64,000 bases of DNA from Allolobophora icterica (lineage: Eukaryota; Annelida; Clitellata; Crassiclitellata; Lumbricidae). A program made the position numbers and the translations under genes. Every line of letters begins with the position of its first letter. Positions within the stretch are counted from its first letter, which is position 1. The notes below the pieces were generated by a model. It saw only the letters and a list, made by a program, of their open reading frames with translations, did not search any database and had not been told where the DNA came from. Location of the stretch: NCBI GenBank assembly GCA_963556255.1, contig OY744610.1:9509777-9573776 (forward strand), read 5' to 3'. Of this stretch, positions 22,625 to 35,230 are shown one piece after another.

Positions 22625-22759
22625 AATATAATGGTGTCTCTAAGGCGGCGCCTTGTATGGCTGCCAAAACGTGTGTTTAATTAAGATCTTGATTGTACTG
22701 CCATGTTTCAATGTAATCTTACTGCGCATTTGTCAGTTTGAATTAATAAAAATTATTAT

Positions 22760-22831
<72 letters not shown>

Positions 22832-22870
22832 CATTATTATTTTATTGTTATTATCATTATTATTATTATT
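22625..22870 (+). mobile_element. 5'-truncated SINE with (ATT)n tail
   Basis: Matches the SINE at 18107 from the 'ctaaggcggcgcc' point onward (gtgtgtttaattaagat, catgtttcaatgtaatctta), lacking the tRNA-like head, and runs into a ~110-bp (ATT)n tract that evidently grew from the SINE tail. Confidence 0.8.
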
Positions 22871-22997
22871 TTTTTTACACCCGAGGTAGTTCTGTTCCCT
22901 CGTGCTAAGAAACTATGTCCGAAGACTGTGCGGTGGGTGTCTGGAACGACTCACTCGACAAGATCATGCTGCTCAAAGGTTCCCATAAAAGCAACGG

Positions 22998-23345
<348 letters not shown>

Positions 23346-23419
23346 TCATTGTTACTAGTTCATTTATCAAACGCCACTGTCTAATGACCAAGTAGCAATC
23401 GATGGCCTACACTCCGCGA

Positions 23420-24940
23420 TACGTATACAATCGGTTACCATGCCTCACTTTACGGAAAGTGAAAGAGTACTCATTGAGAGGTCAGATGATTGAGACAGTA
23501 CTGTTATAGATTAGACTTTGGTTCCGATGTTTTATTAACATGCTTAAAAGAAAACTTCGTAACATCTGTCAACTGTTGTCAATTGTCATGATTGGTTCAC
23601 TGTTGTTTGCTCTAATCATCATTTGTCGCCCGAGTTTGCATTGATTTGTAGGACCTGCGCAGCCAATCTTCAGTTACGCATAATTAGGAGGTCTTTCTCG
23701 TTTTTACAGTTAATTTTAGCTTGTTTGTCTCTGCAATTTGACCTAAATATATTATTAGTGGATTTGGACGGCAAAGGATCATCTCATTGACGCTTTCCCT
23801 TCGAGCCGCACGTTTTCAAATTTGCCTTGTTCGAGGAAGGCTAGCCCTTAACGCGATATGTGCCTGCTTAGGCCTAAGCTTCCTCTAATTGAGTCACTTT
23901 GAGCAAATATTTTGCACAGTAGCTTAGTGGCATTGACTGATGGCTGTGCTTCCGCTAAATAACTGACAAAATTTACATCCTGTAATGAACCAATAGTAAT
24001 CCGTTAAAGCTGTATCCGGCAACGACTTGGCCTACCATTATATTAGTCGAGGCTAACGTTGTCAATTTCCTTTTAGGCGGGGAGTTCATACCCTGAACAT
24101 CTGTGTATGACTTACCATAGAGTCTGCTGAGATAGCAAGAATTCTGAGTGAAACCAAGAAACTACAGAGCACAGTAGGAATAAATTTATTGTCTTGCGAT
24201 GTCAAGCGTAGACAGACGAAATCGGTTCTTGTTTCCGCCAATCTTTCTGAATCGCAAATATCGGATCGGTTGAGTCCATAGTAACGTGATATTTAAATGT
24301 ATTACTGCGGAAATATGCCACGCTAATGCTGTAGTTCGTATCTTCTCCGTCTTTGCAACTCTACAGTCCAAAGTCCGAAAATCTAAACTTAAAACAGCAA
24401 ACAAGAGAAGACAGTATTATCCACGTTTCGAATAACTGGTAGGTTAAAATTAGTTCAAAAGGGCACATAATAATCATTATATAGTTCAATCCCCTCTGAC
24501 TATTTAAAACATGACTTTAATCCTCGTGTATCGATTTCTAAAAAAACATTGTCCTCTTTAGAAATATTGAGACGAAAATTTTATTTCCAATAAAATCGAT
24601 TTTTCATTTGTCCTGAGATTTCTAAGACGAGCCAGCATTAAACTGACTTTCACCAGATATGTGGAATACAAATGAATAAGCTTACATTAGATTAAGCTGT
24701 TTTCGTAGACTGTTACTAATCTGCTATTCTTTCGCAATCAAATACTGTATGTGTAGATCTAAACTTTTTTGAGTCGGATGACGAGCACTAGAAATGCATA
24801 GGGCCTACATAATTTCGATAGATGTTGGTGGAAGAAACTGTCATAATTGTGTGTAGTAAGCCTAGAGCAACGTCATAAACTGCCTCCCTGTACGACTATC
24901 TTTGTGCGAATCATGCCTAGTTTTATCAATTCGCATTGTT
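23420..24940. other. No gene seen
   Basis: Unique-looking AT-rich DNA. The 72-codon minus-strand frame at 24186-24404 has no domain or splice context. Confidence 0.5.
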
Positions 24941-24949
24941 TGTTTTGAG

Positions 24950-25300
24950 AGGATTTTAGGAGAGCAGAGATTTCTGTTTCAGTAGCATTCTAGAAGAGAT
25001 TAAAAGATGCAGCCGGTGGCGAAGTTGTGACAGTGTGGACATCTGAGGGGATAGAGTCAGTCTGCATGGAGGTGAGAGACGGAGGGAGTAGACCTCAATA
25101 GTGAAGAAGTGGCGAAGGAGTCGGCAATGGATGCACGTGCAATAGAGTCTGGGAGAGGGTGAGAGGAGCCACGGTGAAGAAAATTGTTTACGGTTTTCCA
25201 TAGACTCCGAGGACTGGACGAATATGAATGAACAAGAGATGAGAGAAGATGACTGTAATGTCTACTAATCTCATTCAGGGCAGAAATTTGTTTCAAGATT
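24950..25300 (-). pseudogene. Non-LTR retrotransposon ORF2 fragment (EN-RT linker)
   Basis: Minus-strand reading SSPRSLWKTVNNFLHRGSSH, LPDSIARASIADSFATS and, in a neighbouring frame, a Ser-rich segment. 'PRkLWkxvNxLLhr...lAdxFaxfF' is the conserved linker between endonuclease and reverse transcriptase of CR1/L2-type elements. Frameshifts and truncation on both sides. A 105-bp piece is repeated in opposite orientation at 27467-27570. Confidence 0.7.
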
Positions 25301-25604
25301 TTGACTTCACTTGTGCCCCCATAGCCAACTCAACCATAATGAGTACACAAGATCGCACACTTTCTTTATGGAGATCAGGCAGCGAGCGAGAGGCCAGACC
25401 ACCAATCCTCATAGGCCGAGGTTAAGAATAATGAAGACACAAACACTTCATAGCCACAGATGTCTCGGACTGCCTCAGGGCTAACTTGAAGGACTGCTCT
25501 GTTTCTTGACATCGATGCTTCTCAATATCCGCCTGAGTCGTATCCATAGTCGCTGTACATCCACACAAAGTCATATGTATACATGTACACATTTTGCGAT
25601 TGTA

Positions 25605-25800
25605 ATTGTAATCGAACACTTAGGCTATATAGCTCCACTCAAATCAGAGGCGCTTTCAACCCGCAGCAATGCTAGCACCGGCAAAAAGGAAAGTTTTCAG
25701 GCGTCTGCGGAACTGGAGAAGAGAGAGAGGGCAAAAAGCTTTTGGCGGAGGAACAAGGGGAGACAGTTCCAAGTAGAGGGGCTAACATAGGCGAAACTCC
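25605..25800 (-). mobile_element. Non-LTR retrotransposon 3' end
   Basis: Begins at a gtaattgtaat tail and 'tatagctccactcaaatc'; the minus strand reads STWNCLPLFLRQKL, the decayed 'WNxLP' C-terminus. Same family as 39880. 25800-26460 contains no recognisable gene. Confidence 0.65.
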
Positions 25801-26460
25801 TGGATTGTGCCGTGGAAGCGCATACGAGGGACAACCAAATGTTGCTGTCTAAATTTCCAGTTTATTGCGTACTATCCATATATTCCACAAATACACATCT
25901 AGCTGGATAAAACTCCGAAAATGAAAGTATGGAATCGGGTGTTAATTTATAAAAATTATTTTGGTTTTAAATGCTCGTTATTTCTACTTTTACCTTAGTA
26001 TGAGCTATGATTAGTTTCAATTTAGCATGGGATAAGCTTGCAGTTTGACAATGCAGTCTAAAGTCTAAACAGTGTAGCCTATCATGCAGTATGCATTTTC
26101 TGTGCAATGGATCATTGATTACGATTCGTCACACTATTTCAACGTTAATCTCATGTGATTGCATATGTGACGTATGAAGACGATATTCGTACTGTAAACA
26201 AGTGCCCCAACGTATGCATAGAGTGCAGAGTGCCAACCGATTAAAACTGTTTGAAACAGAAAATGACTGCCGACTGAGCACCGAGGCTGAGAAAATTAAG
26301 ATGGAGACATGTGTGCGAAACATAACAACTGGACATGGCAACCAATTTCTCTTTAAATGCACTGCATCATTGTGAAGATGATTAGCGTAAACGTCCCTGT
26401 GAAAAGTAGAACACAGAACGGATTAAGCATGTATTAACTTTACTCAGACTCTTCACGTCA

Positions 26461-27432
26461 TCTATATAATAAAGCGAGAATTCTGTGTGTGTGTCCCTCT
26501 GTCTGTCTGTTTGACCGGGCTTAACTTCTACAATTTTGCACCTTTTCACTCCAAACCTCACTGCTGTGTCGGCCTCGGCATCGGACACCCAGTGGAGGGG
26601 TTCGCTTACCCCCCTTTCACCGCTACCATGGTGAAAAACGGTCAAAACATCTCCCCAAGCGATAGGAAAATTACCGTCCTTCCAGTGACATTAGGCTTAC
26701 TGCATTGGATGCAGTCCCTGCAGAGACATTAGGATTACTGCATTGGATGCATGCACGTGTAACAAACATCGAAGATAAATTTATTGTTGGTAAGTCAATT
26801 TGGGGGTGGTGGTGGTGGTGGGGGGGTGGTGGTGGTGCTGGGTGGGGGTCGTGGGTGGGGAGGCGGGTGGTGGGGGCGGTCGGTGGGGGGCGGGGGTGGT
26901 GGTGTGGGGGTGGGGGTGGTGGTAAGGGGGTTGGGGGTGGGATTGGGGGGTGGTGGTGGTGGTGGGGTGGGTGGGGGTGGTGGGGGGTGGGGGGTGGTGG
27001 TGGGGGTGCACGGGTGGTGGTGGTGGTGGTGGGGGTGGTGGGGGCGGGTTGGGGGTGGGGGGTGGGGGTGGTGGTGGGGGTAGTGGGTGGGGGGTGGTGG
27101 TAGGGGTAGTGGGTGGGGGGTGGTGGTAGGGGTGGTGGGTGGTGGTAGGGGTGGTGGGGGGTGGTGGTGGGAGGGTGGTGGGGGGGGGTAGTGGGTGGTA
27201 CCGTGGTGGGTGGTGGGGAGTGGGGTGGGAGTGGGGGCGTGGTGGTGGTGGGGGTGCACGGGTGGTGGTGGTGGTGGTGGTGGGGGTGGAGGGTGGTGGG
27301 GGGCGGGTTGTGGATGGGGGTGGGGGTGGTGGGTGGGGTGGTGGTGGTGGGGGTGGGGGTGGTGGTGGTGGGGTGGTGGGGGTGCAGGGATTGAAACTTA
27401 TAACCCCGGGCAACGCCGGGTAATCCAGCTAG
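26461..27432 (+). mobile_element. Helitron-like non-autonomous element
   Basis: Starts with TCTATATAATAAAGCGAGAA directly after an A, and ends in CTAG followed by T. A short hairpin (CCCGG-GCAACG-CCGGG, 27405-27420) lies 8 bp before the CTAG. TC...hairpin-CTRR inserted between A and T is the structure of Helitrons. There is no Rep/helicase gene; the right two-thirds is a G-rich minisatellite. The Gly/Trp/Val and Pro/His frames across it are artefacts. Confidence 0.8.
26800..27390 (+). repeat. G-rich (GGTGG/GGGGT) minisatellite
   Basis: About 590 bp composed almost only of G and T on the plus strand, with G-runs of 3-9 every few bases, interrupted by a few GTGCACGGG boxes. Strong potential to form G-quadruplexes on this strand. 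It lies inside the Helitron-like element. Confidence 0.95.
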
Positions 27433-27454
27433 TATACATATAAATATATATTGA

Positions 27455-27572
27455 AAGCGCCTCTGATTTCTTCACCGTGGCTCCGCTCACCCTCTCCCAG
27501 ACTCTATTGCACGTGCATCCATTGCCGACTCCTTCGCCACTTCTTCACTATAGAGGTCTACTCCCTCCGTAA
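27455..27572 (+). mobile_element. Retrotransposon ORF2 fragment
   Basis: A 105-bp segment nearly identical to the reverse complement of 25079-25183, preceded by a 'gaaagcgcctctga' tail motif. It abuts the Helitron end and is followed by three AATATTTAAACT repeats and an (AT)n tract (27677-27706). Confidence 0.7.
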
Positions 27573-27677
27573 TATTTAATATTTAAACTAATATTTAAAC
27601 TAATATTTAAACTAAACTAATTCGTTATTATTCTGTTGTTGGTTGTAATAAAGATTTTTTGATTTTGATTTGATTTG

Positions 27678-27709
<32 letters not shown>

Positions 27710-28369
27710 TGTCTGGAATTGGGTTTGCACTTGTTGCGTAGGGTTCTGATACTGTTATTCCAATCTTAAAACTGTTTAATTCGAGGCTGTGTCGGGAGAG
27801 CTCCTGATTAGATACCCTGAAGGGGAGCTATAAAAATTCTTGCAATCAATGAATTACCTGTAACAACGGCAACCGCAGAACGTACCTTTTCTAGCCCATG
27901 GAAATTTTTGAAACCTACTTATGCTCAAGATTGACCGTTGGCAATATTCAGGTATTGGTTATGGCTTACATCCACAAGATAGGACAATCAGTGTTGATGA
28001 CGTTATTGATCGATTCGGAACAAAAAAGATCGACTGCTAAAGCTTTCTTGAACCAGAGAAACTAAAACTCAATTAACTGATGGAAAGGAACTTATAAATT
28101 CAGAATAGCAGTTGTTGTTGCTGCTTTTAGAGTATCCTGCAAGTAAATCTGCTTCACATTGTTAATATTTAGCCTAAGCCTCAAACTTAAAAAATCTGTG
28201 AATCTGATAAAATAAGAAAGTAGTATTGAGAAAGTTAGATAGAAAGTGCGTAGGCCTAGGCCTGTTGCGTTAGGCCCTCGACACAGCAGGCCTACTCACC
28301 CTGTGATAAAATTCTAGCTTAGTTCGTATGTCTTCATAAATGAATAGCAAATAGGTAATAAATAGTTAA

Positions 28370-28500
28370 TAGCCTATAGTTAATAAAACTGTCGCATCTC
28401 GAGTAAGATAAACTGCAGAGAACTTGATTGTGGAGGATATTTGTCGCTAGTCCACAGAACATGACAAATTATGACAAATTGATTATGTATTAACAAATGT
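28370..28500. repeat. Direct repeat, left copy
   Basis: From 'tagttaataaaactg' to 'gattatgtat'. It recurs about 610 bp downstream at 28985-29105 with about 10% differences. A retrotransposon fragment lies between the two copies. Confidence 0.75.
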
Positions 28501-28559
28501 CATGTCATTTCGTCGCTCTGCGATGGTAGGCTACAGGAATGGATCAGCATTGCCCAACG

Positions 28560-28960
28560 TTATCTATCTCGTATTGAAACCATTAGGCTGGTCCCAGATA
28601 GTCCAATCCATCTTATAATGTTGTCAATCCAGGATATTCTTGGTCTATCGCGGTTGCGAACCCCTTCTACAAGACCCGTCATCAGGCTGCCTTCGATATT
28701 GTCCCTCGGCCGCCTCATGATGTATTCGAAGTACTGTACTTGTGGATTCCGACGTGGTTCAGCAGTTCAATTTTGGTCCTCGCCAGCGTGTATACTTTTT
28801 GTCCAGGGAATTCTTAGCAGTATTCTGACGCACTTGTTCTCGAAAGCTTGGAGCCTTGGATGCGTTTCGTTTCTCCTCTTCTTTCCTTAGCGTCCAGGCC
28901 GCACATCCGTATTTTGCTGTCGGCCATGCCTTCATCATCCGTAATTTGGTGTCATTATGT
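28560..28960 (-). pseudogene. Non-LTR retrotransposon ORF2 C-terminal fragment
   Basis: Minus strand, in shifting frames: MKAWPTAKYGCAAWTLRKEE, then FEYIMRRPRDNIEGSLMTGL and NRDRPRISWIDNIIRW. This is the 'vLYGcExWtl...yFghvmRr...RGRPrxrWiDnI' region of RTE/CR1-type elements. At least three frameshifts. The plus-strand 90-codon frame here is a shadow. Confidence 0.75.
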
Positions 28961-28984
28961 ATTGACTTGTTCTTCCATATTTAA

Positions 28985-29105
28985 CAATAGTTAATAAAAC
29001 TCGCATCTCGAGTAAGATAAACTGCAGAGAACTCTATCGTGGAGAATATTTGCCTTTAGTCCACAGGACATGACAAATCATGAAAATTGATTATGTATCA
29101 ACAAA
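28985..29105. repeat. Direct repeat, right copy
   Basis: Second copy of the 28370 repeat; the pair brackets the retrotransposon fragment. 27720-28360 shows no gene. Confidence 0.75.
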
Positions 29106-29444
29106 TACATTTTTACAGCGTTTCAGTTCAGCCTAAAAAGATTAGACAAGGGAACAGGCTAAGTGTTTAATGATCTGAGCCATAAAACAAACCAATTACT
29201 AAGTCTGTTGATCTGTTTTTAAAGTAGTGCATAAGTCATCTGCGTCATTTCTTGAAGCATCAGGCCTACTATGTTACGCTGTGAATCTGTTAAATAAGAA
29301 AGTACTGATTGTCTAAAATTCTATGCCTCTGCATGGAACTTGCCCTATAACTTTATAAGCCAATCTATGTACATAGGTTCTGTGAAGACTACTGCTTCGC
29401 ATTACGCACCCCCTACGGTAAACGCCACTGATATATATATATAT

Positions 29445-29930
29445 ATCACCTTGTCACCTTGTGCTGTCAACTCTTGGAGCTCTAGCGATAGTCATGATGA
29501 ACATTCTCCATTGCTTCCTCTTCAAAGTCAGGTCCCTTAGTTCTTCCAGGTTCATGCCAGTTACATCGTGAATCTCATCCATCCATTTCTTCCTTGGTCG
29601 GCCCCGTCTTTTTTCCCCTCACCGCAGGCCAACATCATTTCCTTTTCTAGCCCATCAGATCGCATAACATGACCAAAGAATCCTAGCTTCGATCGTGTCG
29701 CCTTTTGTTTTAACGTCTCTTCATTCTCAACACCAATCTCCAGTCGTATTGATTCGTTCGTCCTGTTCTCTGTCCATGATATTCTCAACATCTTTCTCCA
29801 AATCCACATTTCACATGCATTGATCTTTTTCTCCATGCTCTTTGTCATTGTCCACGACTCACAACCATACAGAACCGTTGGAAAGATTAGAGCTCTCACG
29901 AGCCTTTTTTTTGTATCTATGCTCACCTGC
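29445..29930 (-). pseudogene. Non-LTR retrotransposon ORF2 C-terminal region
   Basis: Minus-strand frame of 121 codons: VRALIFPTVLYGCESWTMTK, WIWRKMLRISWTENRTNESI, LGFFGHVMRSDGLEKEMM; a frameshift near 29610 is followed by GRPRKKWMDEIHDVTGMNLE, WRMFIMTIARAPRVDSTR and a stop. This is the complete C-terminal domain after the RT palm. The catalytic palm is missing upstream, so the copy is 5'-truncated. It ends at an AT-rich tract (29435-29450). Confidence 0.85.
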
Positions 29931-30234
29931 TTGTATCACAGCATACAGAAAATAAACATCGACCAATGCTATGATTTTGTACTCTGGAGAAATTTGAATA
30001 ATTGCTACGCCTCCTGTCGTTGTTTATTCTCAGTTCTTGCTCGGCGACTTTGTTTTTTCAATGATGATGAGGAGGAGGAGGATAAAGACGAAGAAGATGA
30101 TGATGACAATGACGCAATGATTATACCGGTGTGGGGTCCAACAAGCGATAGAATGTTTGGGAAGAAGAGAACGACGATAACAGTGACAGTGTATACCAGG
30201 CTGAAATAAAATGTCTCTTGTGTTTCTAGAGATT

Positions 30235-30455
30235 TAATAATAATAATAATTATTATTATTATATTCTTTATTATTTCAAACCGACAGACGCAGTAAGATT
30301 ACATTGAAACATGAAAGCACAATCAATTTCTTGATTAAACACACGGTTTGGCAGCCATGCATTGCGCCGCCCTAGAGGGGGTTACGGGAGTCGATCCGCG
30401 TACCTTATGCTCTCCTGGCCATGAGTGTTACCTCTACTCTATCCCCCTCCGTAAT
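30235..30455 (-). mobile_element. tRNA-derived SINE
   Basis: Reverse copy of the SINE at 18107: tail ttattattatt, 'cattgaaacatgaaagcac', 'tggcagccatgc', then the B-box and A-box region up to 'ctctatcccc'. Full length, about 220 bp. Confidence 0.8.
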
Positions 30456-31089
30456 TTCAAATCACCGCACAAGCAGGGTAGCTGGTGAAAGAAATCTTTT
30501 CAATTGTTTAAAAAGTGAAATTGTCCCTCAAAACTGGAAATGTGTGTTTGAAATTGCAGGCAGTAATAGTATAACTCGCTGACTTGTGTATCGCAGATCG
30601 CTCAGTTACAACCAGTGGTCGAATTGCTGATACGCAGGTAATGGAACTCCATTTTCTTTTAATCTCAAACCTAAGCCTATCTGGTAAATCTAGAACCTAC
30701 ATGTATACTCGTTATTCGCTATTCGGATAGACCATAGAATGTGTGAAACACGATACATTTACTTGGGTTGCGTGCGCATCAGCCTGTCTAATAGGCTATC
30801 AATAATCAAATCCTGATTGACTGTCGACGATTATTTTAATCAAAAACACGGTAACTTGTTTTTTCTCCATTTCCTTAAGGCTTTTCCAGAGCTCTGCACA
30901 AGGGTCATCATTCAGACACCAGAAGCCTATCTCCTCTTATCTCAGGATCAGATTTTGAGGCGCGAAGTACTTGTGAGTGAATGACTTGCTCAAGGTCCTC
31001 GCACGGTCTTCGTTCGTTACACAACAGGTTCAAACTCGCACTCGCAATAGTAACAGTAATCAAGTCTACAAATTTATGAAGAGCTACGT

Positions 31090-31445
31090 ATAGTTAAACG
31101 TTGGGCATCAGCTTATTGACGAGCGTTCCTTGGTGGCATAGATGTCCAGCGGTAACAAGTGGGGATCCAAGTCCGGTTGTCACAAGGCCCGAGAGAGAAG
31201 AAGGCAGAGGAGCTGATAAGGCGGAATCCGCCAGGGACGAGAGAGATTTGAAAACGGAAGAACACCGGATCAGGGTAGAAATTCCTGAAGGGGAGAGACT
31301 TTAATCTGGTGTGGAAAACCTGAAGAAAATAGGCAGAGAAGCGTGAAATAGATGATGGTGGTCGAACGGCAATACTGAATCTGGGAATTTGAGGAATTCA
31401 GGAGGAAGATCGTTCCATGGTCAGTTGGTCACTGGTCAATGTGCT
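31090..31445 (-). mobile_element. Decayed non-LTR retrotransposon 3' end
   Basis: Composition and the motif 'gaggaagatcgttccatggtc' match the C-terminal coding region of the tails at 4560 (gaggaagatcattccaaag) and elsewhere. It starts with an R1-like 'gggcatcagcttattgacgag' word. Decayed; no intact frame. Confidence 0.45.
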
Positions 31446-31829
31446 ACAAGCCAAGCCTGAGCGCTCGACTACCGTGATGTTCCATGTTACGATCGACATT
31501 TAAAATGATCTTGTTAGAAGTAAACCATGTAACCATTTGTTATTTGGTGTTTCTCGACTAATTTGACTCTGCTGAAAACGAAAAGCATGGTTAGCAAACT
31601 GGATTTTTAGCGGTTGCATGGAAAAACAAGATGGCGGCCAAAATGGTGGCAAATATCTTCAAATGGCTATAAGAACTTAGGTAAAGTTAGATATGTGATG
31701 AAACATGATTTTAGAGTCTAAATTAACAAATTCTGGGTCAAGGAATGCGATGGAACTAAAGACACGTGTAACACTGCCAGAAAACAAAATGACGGTCAAA
31801 ATGGAGGACAATCTGGAATAATGTTTTCT

Positions 31830-32185
31830 TGGTCAAGGAATTCATTCTCGGTCTTCTGCTGTTGAGCAGGTTTGTGACATGGACGACCTCAGACTTGTTC
31901 TCCCCTGACCACCTCCATCCTGTTCTGTCTTGCGCCTTCCTCACTTGATTTGTCCATATCATGTCTTAGGAAATAGCCGAGGTGGTTTCCCGTTGCCTTC
32001 CTCGCGGTTTGAGTAGTGGCCTTCTACGCCGCTCACGTTAGCCAGCTGTTTCAGGGTTCCTGCTGAGCCTTTCCACCTCGCGTAGCGCCCAAGGTGGTAC
32101 TTCAGAAACCTTCACCACTGATGGCATAGCCTCAGCAGGCAATCCCCTACTGGGCCTACTCGGTTGTTACGCCCCCCCCACCACG
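31830..32185 (-). pseudogene. Retroelement 3' remnant
   Basis: The minus strand reads WTNQVRKAQDRTGWRWSGE and VVHVTNLLNSRRP, resembling the 'ARDRxxWR...lv' end of endonuclease-reverse transcriptases, followed by a GC-rich 3' untranslated segment up to the G/C runs at 32170-32240. Short and uncertain. Confidence 0.4.
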
Positions 32186-32418
32186 GCGAGGTGTGAGACG
32201 GACTTTGGAGGGAGACGGACTTTGGGGGGGGAGACGGACTTTGGGGGAATACCAACGAAATAAAACTCAATATGTGCATGTAGCATTGACGTCATTGCAG
32301 TTTAACCGTCATTACTTACTTGAAATATTTAATAGCCTGTGATTGCAGTTTAACCATTATATACCGTACATTACGTATGCAACATTCATGTTTCAAGACT
32401 TGACTTTAACATAGACTA

Positions 32419-33992
32419 CAGTGGCGTACGGACCTGAAATGCCGCCCGGGGTGAGGGCCCAAAATGCCGCCCTTGGTCACTTAATTTTCGACATGCTATT
32501 TTCTCTAATATATTACATGACGATCGTGTTACATATACAATTTTATTTGATACAGTTTATAACCTTTTCCTGTACAACCTTTTCTGGATTTGTCACTTTC
32601 ACTGTATTTTGTAATTATCCTTTTTAGCTATATACTGACATCTATTTTATTAGATAATTAAACATTTGATTGCATTAAATCTATTTTATTAGATAATTAA
32701 ACATTTTATTGCTTGAAATCTATTTTAATAGATAATAAAACATTTTAGGGTATGTTTTGAGGAAAATTTATCACTGTACAATGAGTGTACATGGCGAGCG
32801 GCGTCTGAGCGCATACGCATAAAAATCATAAATAATTATTGGGCCCTAATTACAATTCATTTCCCTCACAAACAGCGGCTAACAGCCTTTCATCATTGCA
32901 CATTTAAAACAATTCCTGAAACATTTTATTGCTCTATTTTATTAGATAATAAAACATTTCTGGGCATGTTTTGAAGAAAATTTATCACTGCACATTGCGA
33001 GCGGCGCCTGAGCGCATAAAAATCATAAATAATTATTAATTACAATTCATTTTCCGCACAAACAGCGGTTAACAGCCTTTCATCATTGCACATTTAAAAC
33101 AATTCCTCAAATATTTTATTGCTCGACTTCGACTGTCGCTGACTCGTGCGTATACAGTACAGTGTACATACATGTAGGCCTAGGGCCTATAGGGCCTACA
33201 TATTAGGCCTGTGTTATAATTACCACTATTATCATTATGCTATTAACGTTATCTTGCGAGGTTTTTGTGCGCAGTAGGCCTAGAAGTTTAGGTTTTAATA
33301 ACAATCAAATTAAACAATTAAACATTGTATTTTATTTACTGGATAATAGTATAATATGTTCATAGTTAGTAAGCATTGTAAAACAACTGCAGTCTGCAGC
33401 ATTATTTCAAAAACGCAAAAGGAAAATGTAAATACCGAGTAACCGAAATTCGAAAATAACTGAATACTATCAGAATACTACTAAACTCTGTTGAAAGGAT
33501 AAGTGGCAATTTCAAAACCAGACCAATTTTAAGATTAATTTTAAAAAGAGGACCAAACTAAGTGGTGAAAGGCTGTGGTAGTGATATTGATAGTTTGTGA
33601 TTATATTTTATTCTAAGTTGTTAATTCGTTCAGATACCTATAGCCTACATATAGCGTATATAGGGCCTATATATTATGATTATGAAGAGCAGCATAGCAA
33701 AAATATGCTTCAAAGTAGACTGTTTAGCAGATAAATGCGATTCCGCCTCCTTTTCTGCAATTCTTTTTAGTGTTTAACGTATACCTCTAGGAGTGATGCC
33801 GCCCCTAACGATCAACGGAAGCGAAGCCGACTTGACCAAAGTGACGGATACTTTCTTTCCCTCCTTTTCTTTCTTTCTTTCTCCCCTAATTTTTCATTTT
33901 TTATCCAAAATTCATTTTTATATTATTCTTCAGCCCTATTTTGTCGCCCCTGCAAAAGTGCCGCCCGGGGCGACTCGCCCGCTCTGCCGCTG
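32419..33992. mobile_element. Large non-autonomous hAT-type element
   Basis: Ends CAGTGGCGTACGG and, reversed, CAGCGGCAGAGCGG, both followed by a shared GCCCCGGGCGGC/GCCGCCCGGGG block; exact 8-bp duplication atagacta (32411-32418 and 33993-34000). The 1574-bp interior is AT-rich with repeated 'tctattttattagataat' units (32640-33120) and no transposase frame. Confidence 0.85.
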
Positions 33993-34109
33993 ATAGACTA
34001 GAGCTATTTCAAGCATAATTCTGTTAGCAGTCTGTTGTGAACCATCTTGAATGAACTACTGGACCGTGTTTTCGATTAGCAACTTCATCAGGGCATTTCC
34101 TAGCAGATA

Positions 34110-34195
34110 TAGCTTGACATATAGCGCCTCTGAGTAATAGTTGACTTCGAGAGGCGCTATAGAAATATCCGGAATAAATAAATAAATAAATAAAA
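34110..34195 (+). mobile_element. Retrotransposon/SINE tail
   Basis: 'catatagcgcctctgagtaa' and 'gagaggcgctatagaaatat' form an inverted pair followed by (AATA)n. Same tail as other copies. 34200-35170 shows nothing else recognisable. Confidence 0.5.
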
Positions 34196-35230
34196 ATATA
34201 GGACCATTGTACAAAGACTTCTGAACGGTGCTTATATCGGCATTATCAAGACATGGAAGACTGTCAAGTGCAATTGCTGTAAAGTTCCTACTGGCATGCT
34301 TTCACATGCTTGCTTTGCTTTACCAATTGGACGAGACAACGCTTTAGGACCATGTGCTACACTATCGAGTTTCTCTAGGAGATGTCTCAAAAGCAATTAG
34401 TTTGCATGCAACAAACAAAAGAGCCACTGCACTGGTCTCATTGTCTCCACTTCGAGCAAGTGAATAACACCTCCTATGTTACCAGTATTCTAATTTGTGC
34501 CATTACACCCAGCAACAAGCAATCTGTTCATTGTAATTCCATTTCGGCGGAGTAGATCAGATATTCTTCTTGCTATTCTTTATGGGTCTTCAGCTGATGG
34601 AGTGAAATGACATGAATATTTCGAATTGCTGGATTCTCTCTCTCGGTTGCTCATTGTTTCGTCTTTCTGTTTCCGCTAGGCTCACACGCCTCTGAATAAT
34701 TCGCACTGTGAGATGCGCCTCATAAATTCTCAGATACCATACCATTATATTTATTAAACAGACATTTTAACGCAGACAATTGGCATATCCTGAAAGGCGC
34801 GTGCAACGACCCTGAACGAAGTTCGAACGATAACAGCGCAATGGATGTATGTATGTGTGTATGCTAAAGTAAGAATAAATCATAGTAGCAAATTATTTAA
34901 ACATTTGTTAAGAATGCGTTGATAGTTGAAACAGTGGGTCTTCTTTGTCTTGAAATTCAAAAGTAAGATCAAGTGTGCTATGTATTGCTCGCGTTTTACC
35001 CAGCAGAACCTATCACAGGCAGAAAACGGAAGGTGTTTATTTATCGTATTGGCTCTTTGCATGTCAAAGGCGTATTTGTTGGCGTACAAACGGCACAGCA
35101 TTGAAGTACCGTACTTCACTTTTAATAGCCCTAATAAACAATGTCTATAATGTTTAGTACGAGCTTGGTATATGTTAATAATAGAAGTTCAATGCTTTAA
35201 CATGCATCTATTCGTTGTTCTGGTTTTCAG

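Noticed and set aside
26705..27443. Gly/Trp/Val-rich and Pro/His-rich frames up to 210 codons
   Set aside because: Open only because GGT/GGG repeats lack stops; they lie inside a Helitron-like element.
28618..28890. 90-codon plus-strand frame
   Set aside because: Antisense of a decayed reverse transcriptase C-terminus (MRRPRDNIEG, RPRISWIDNI on the minus strand).
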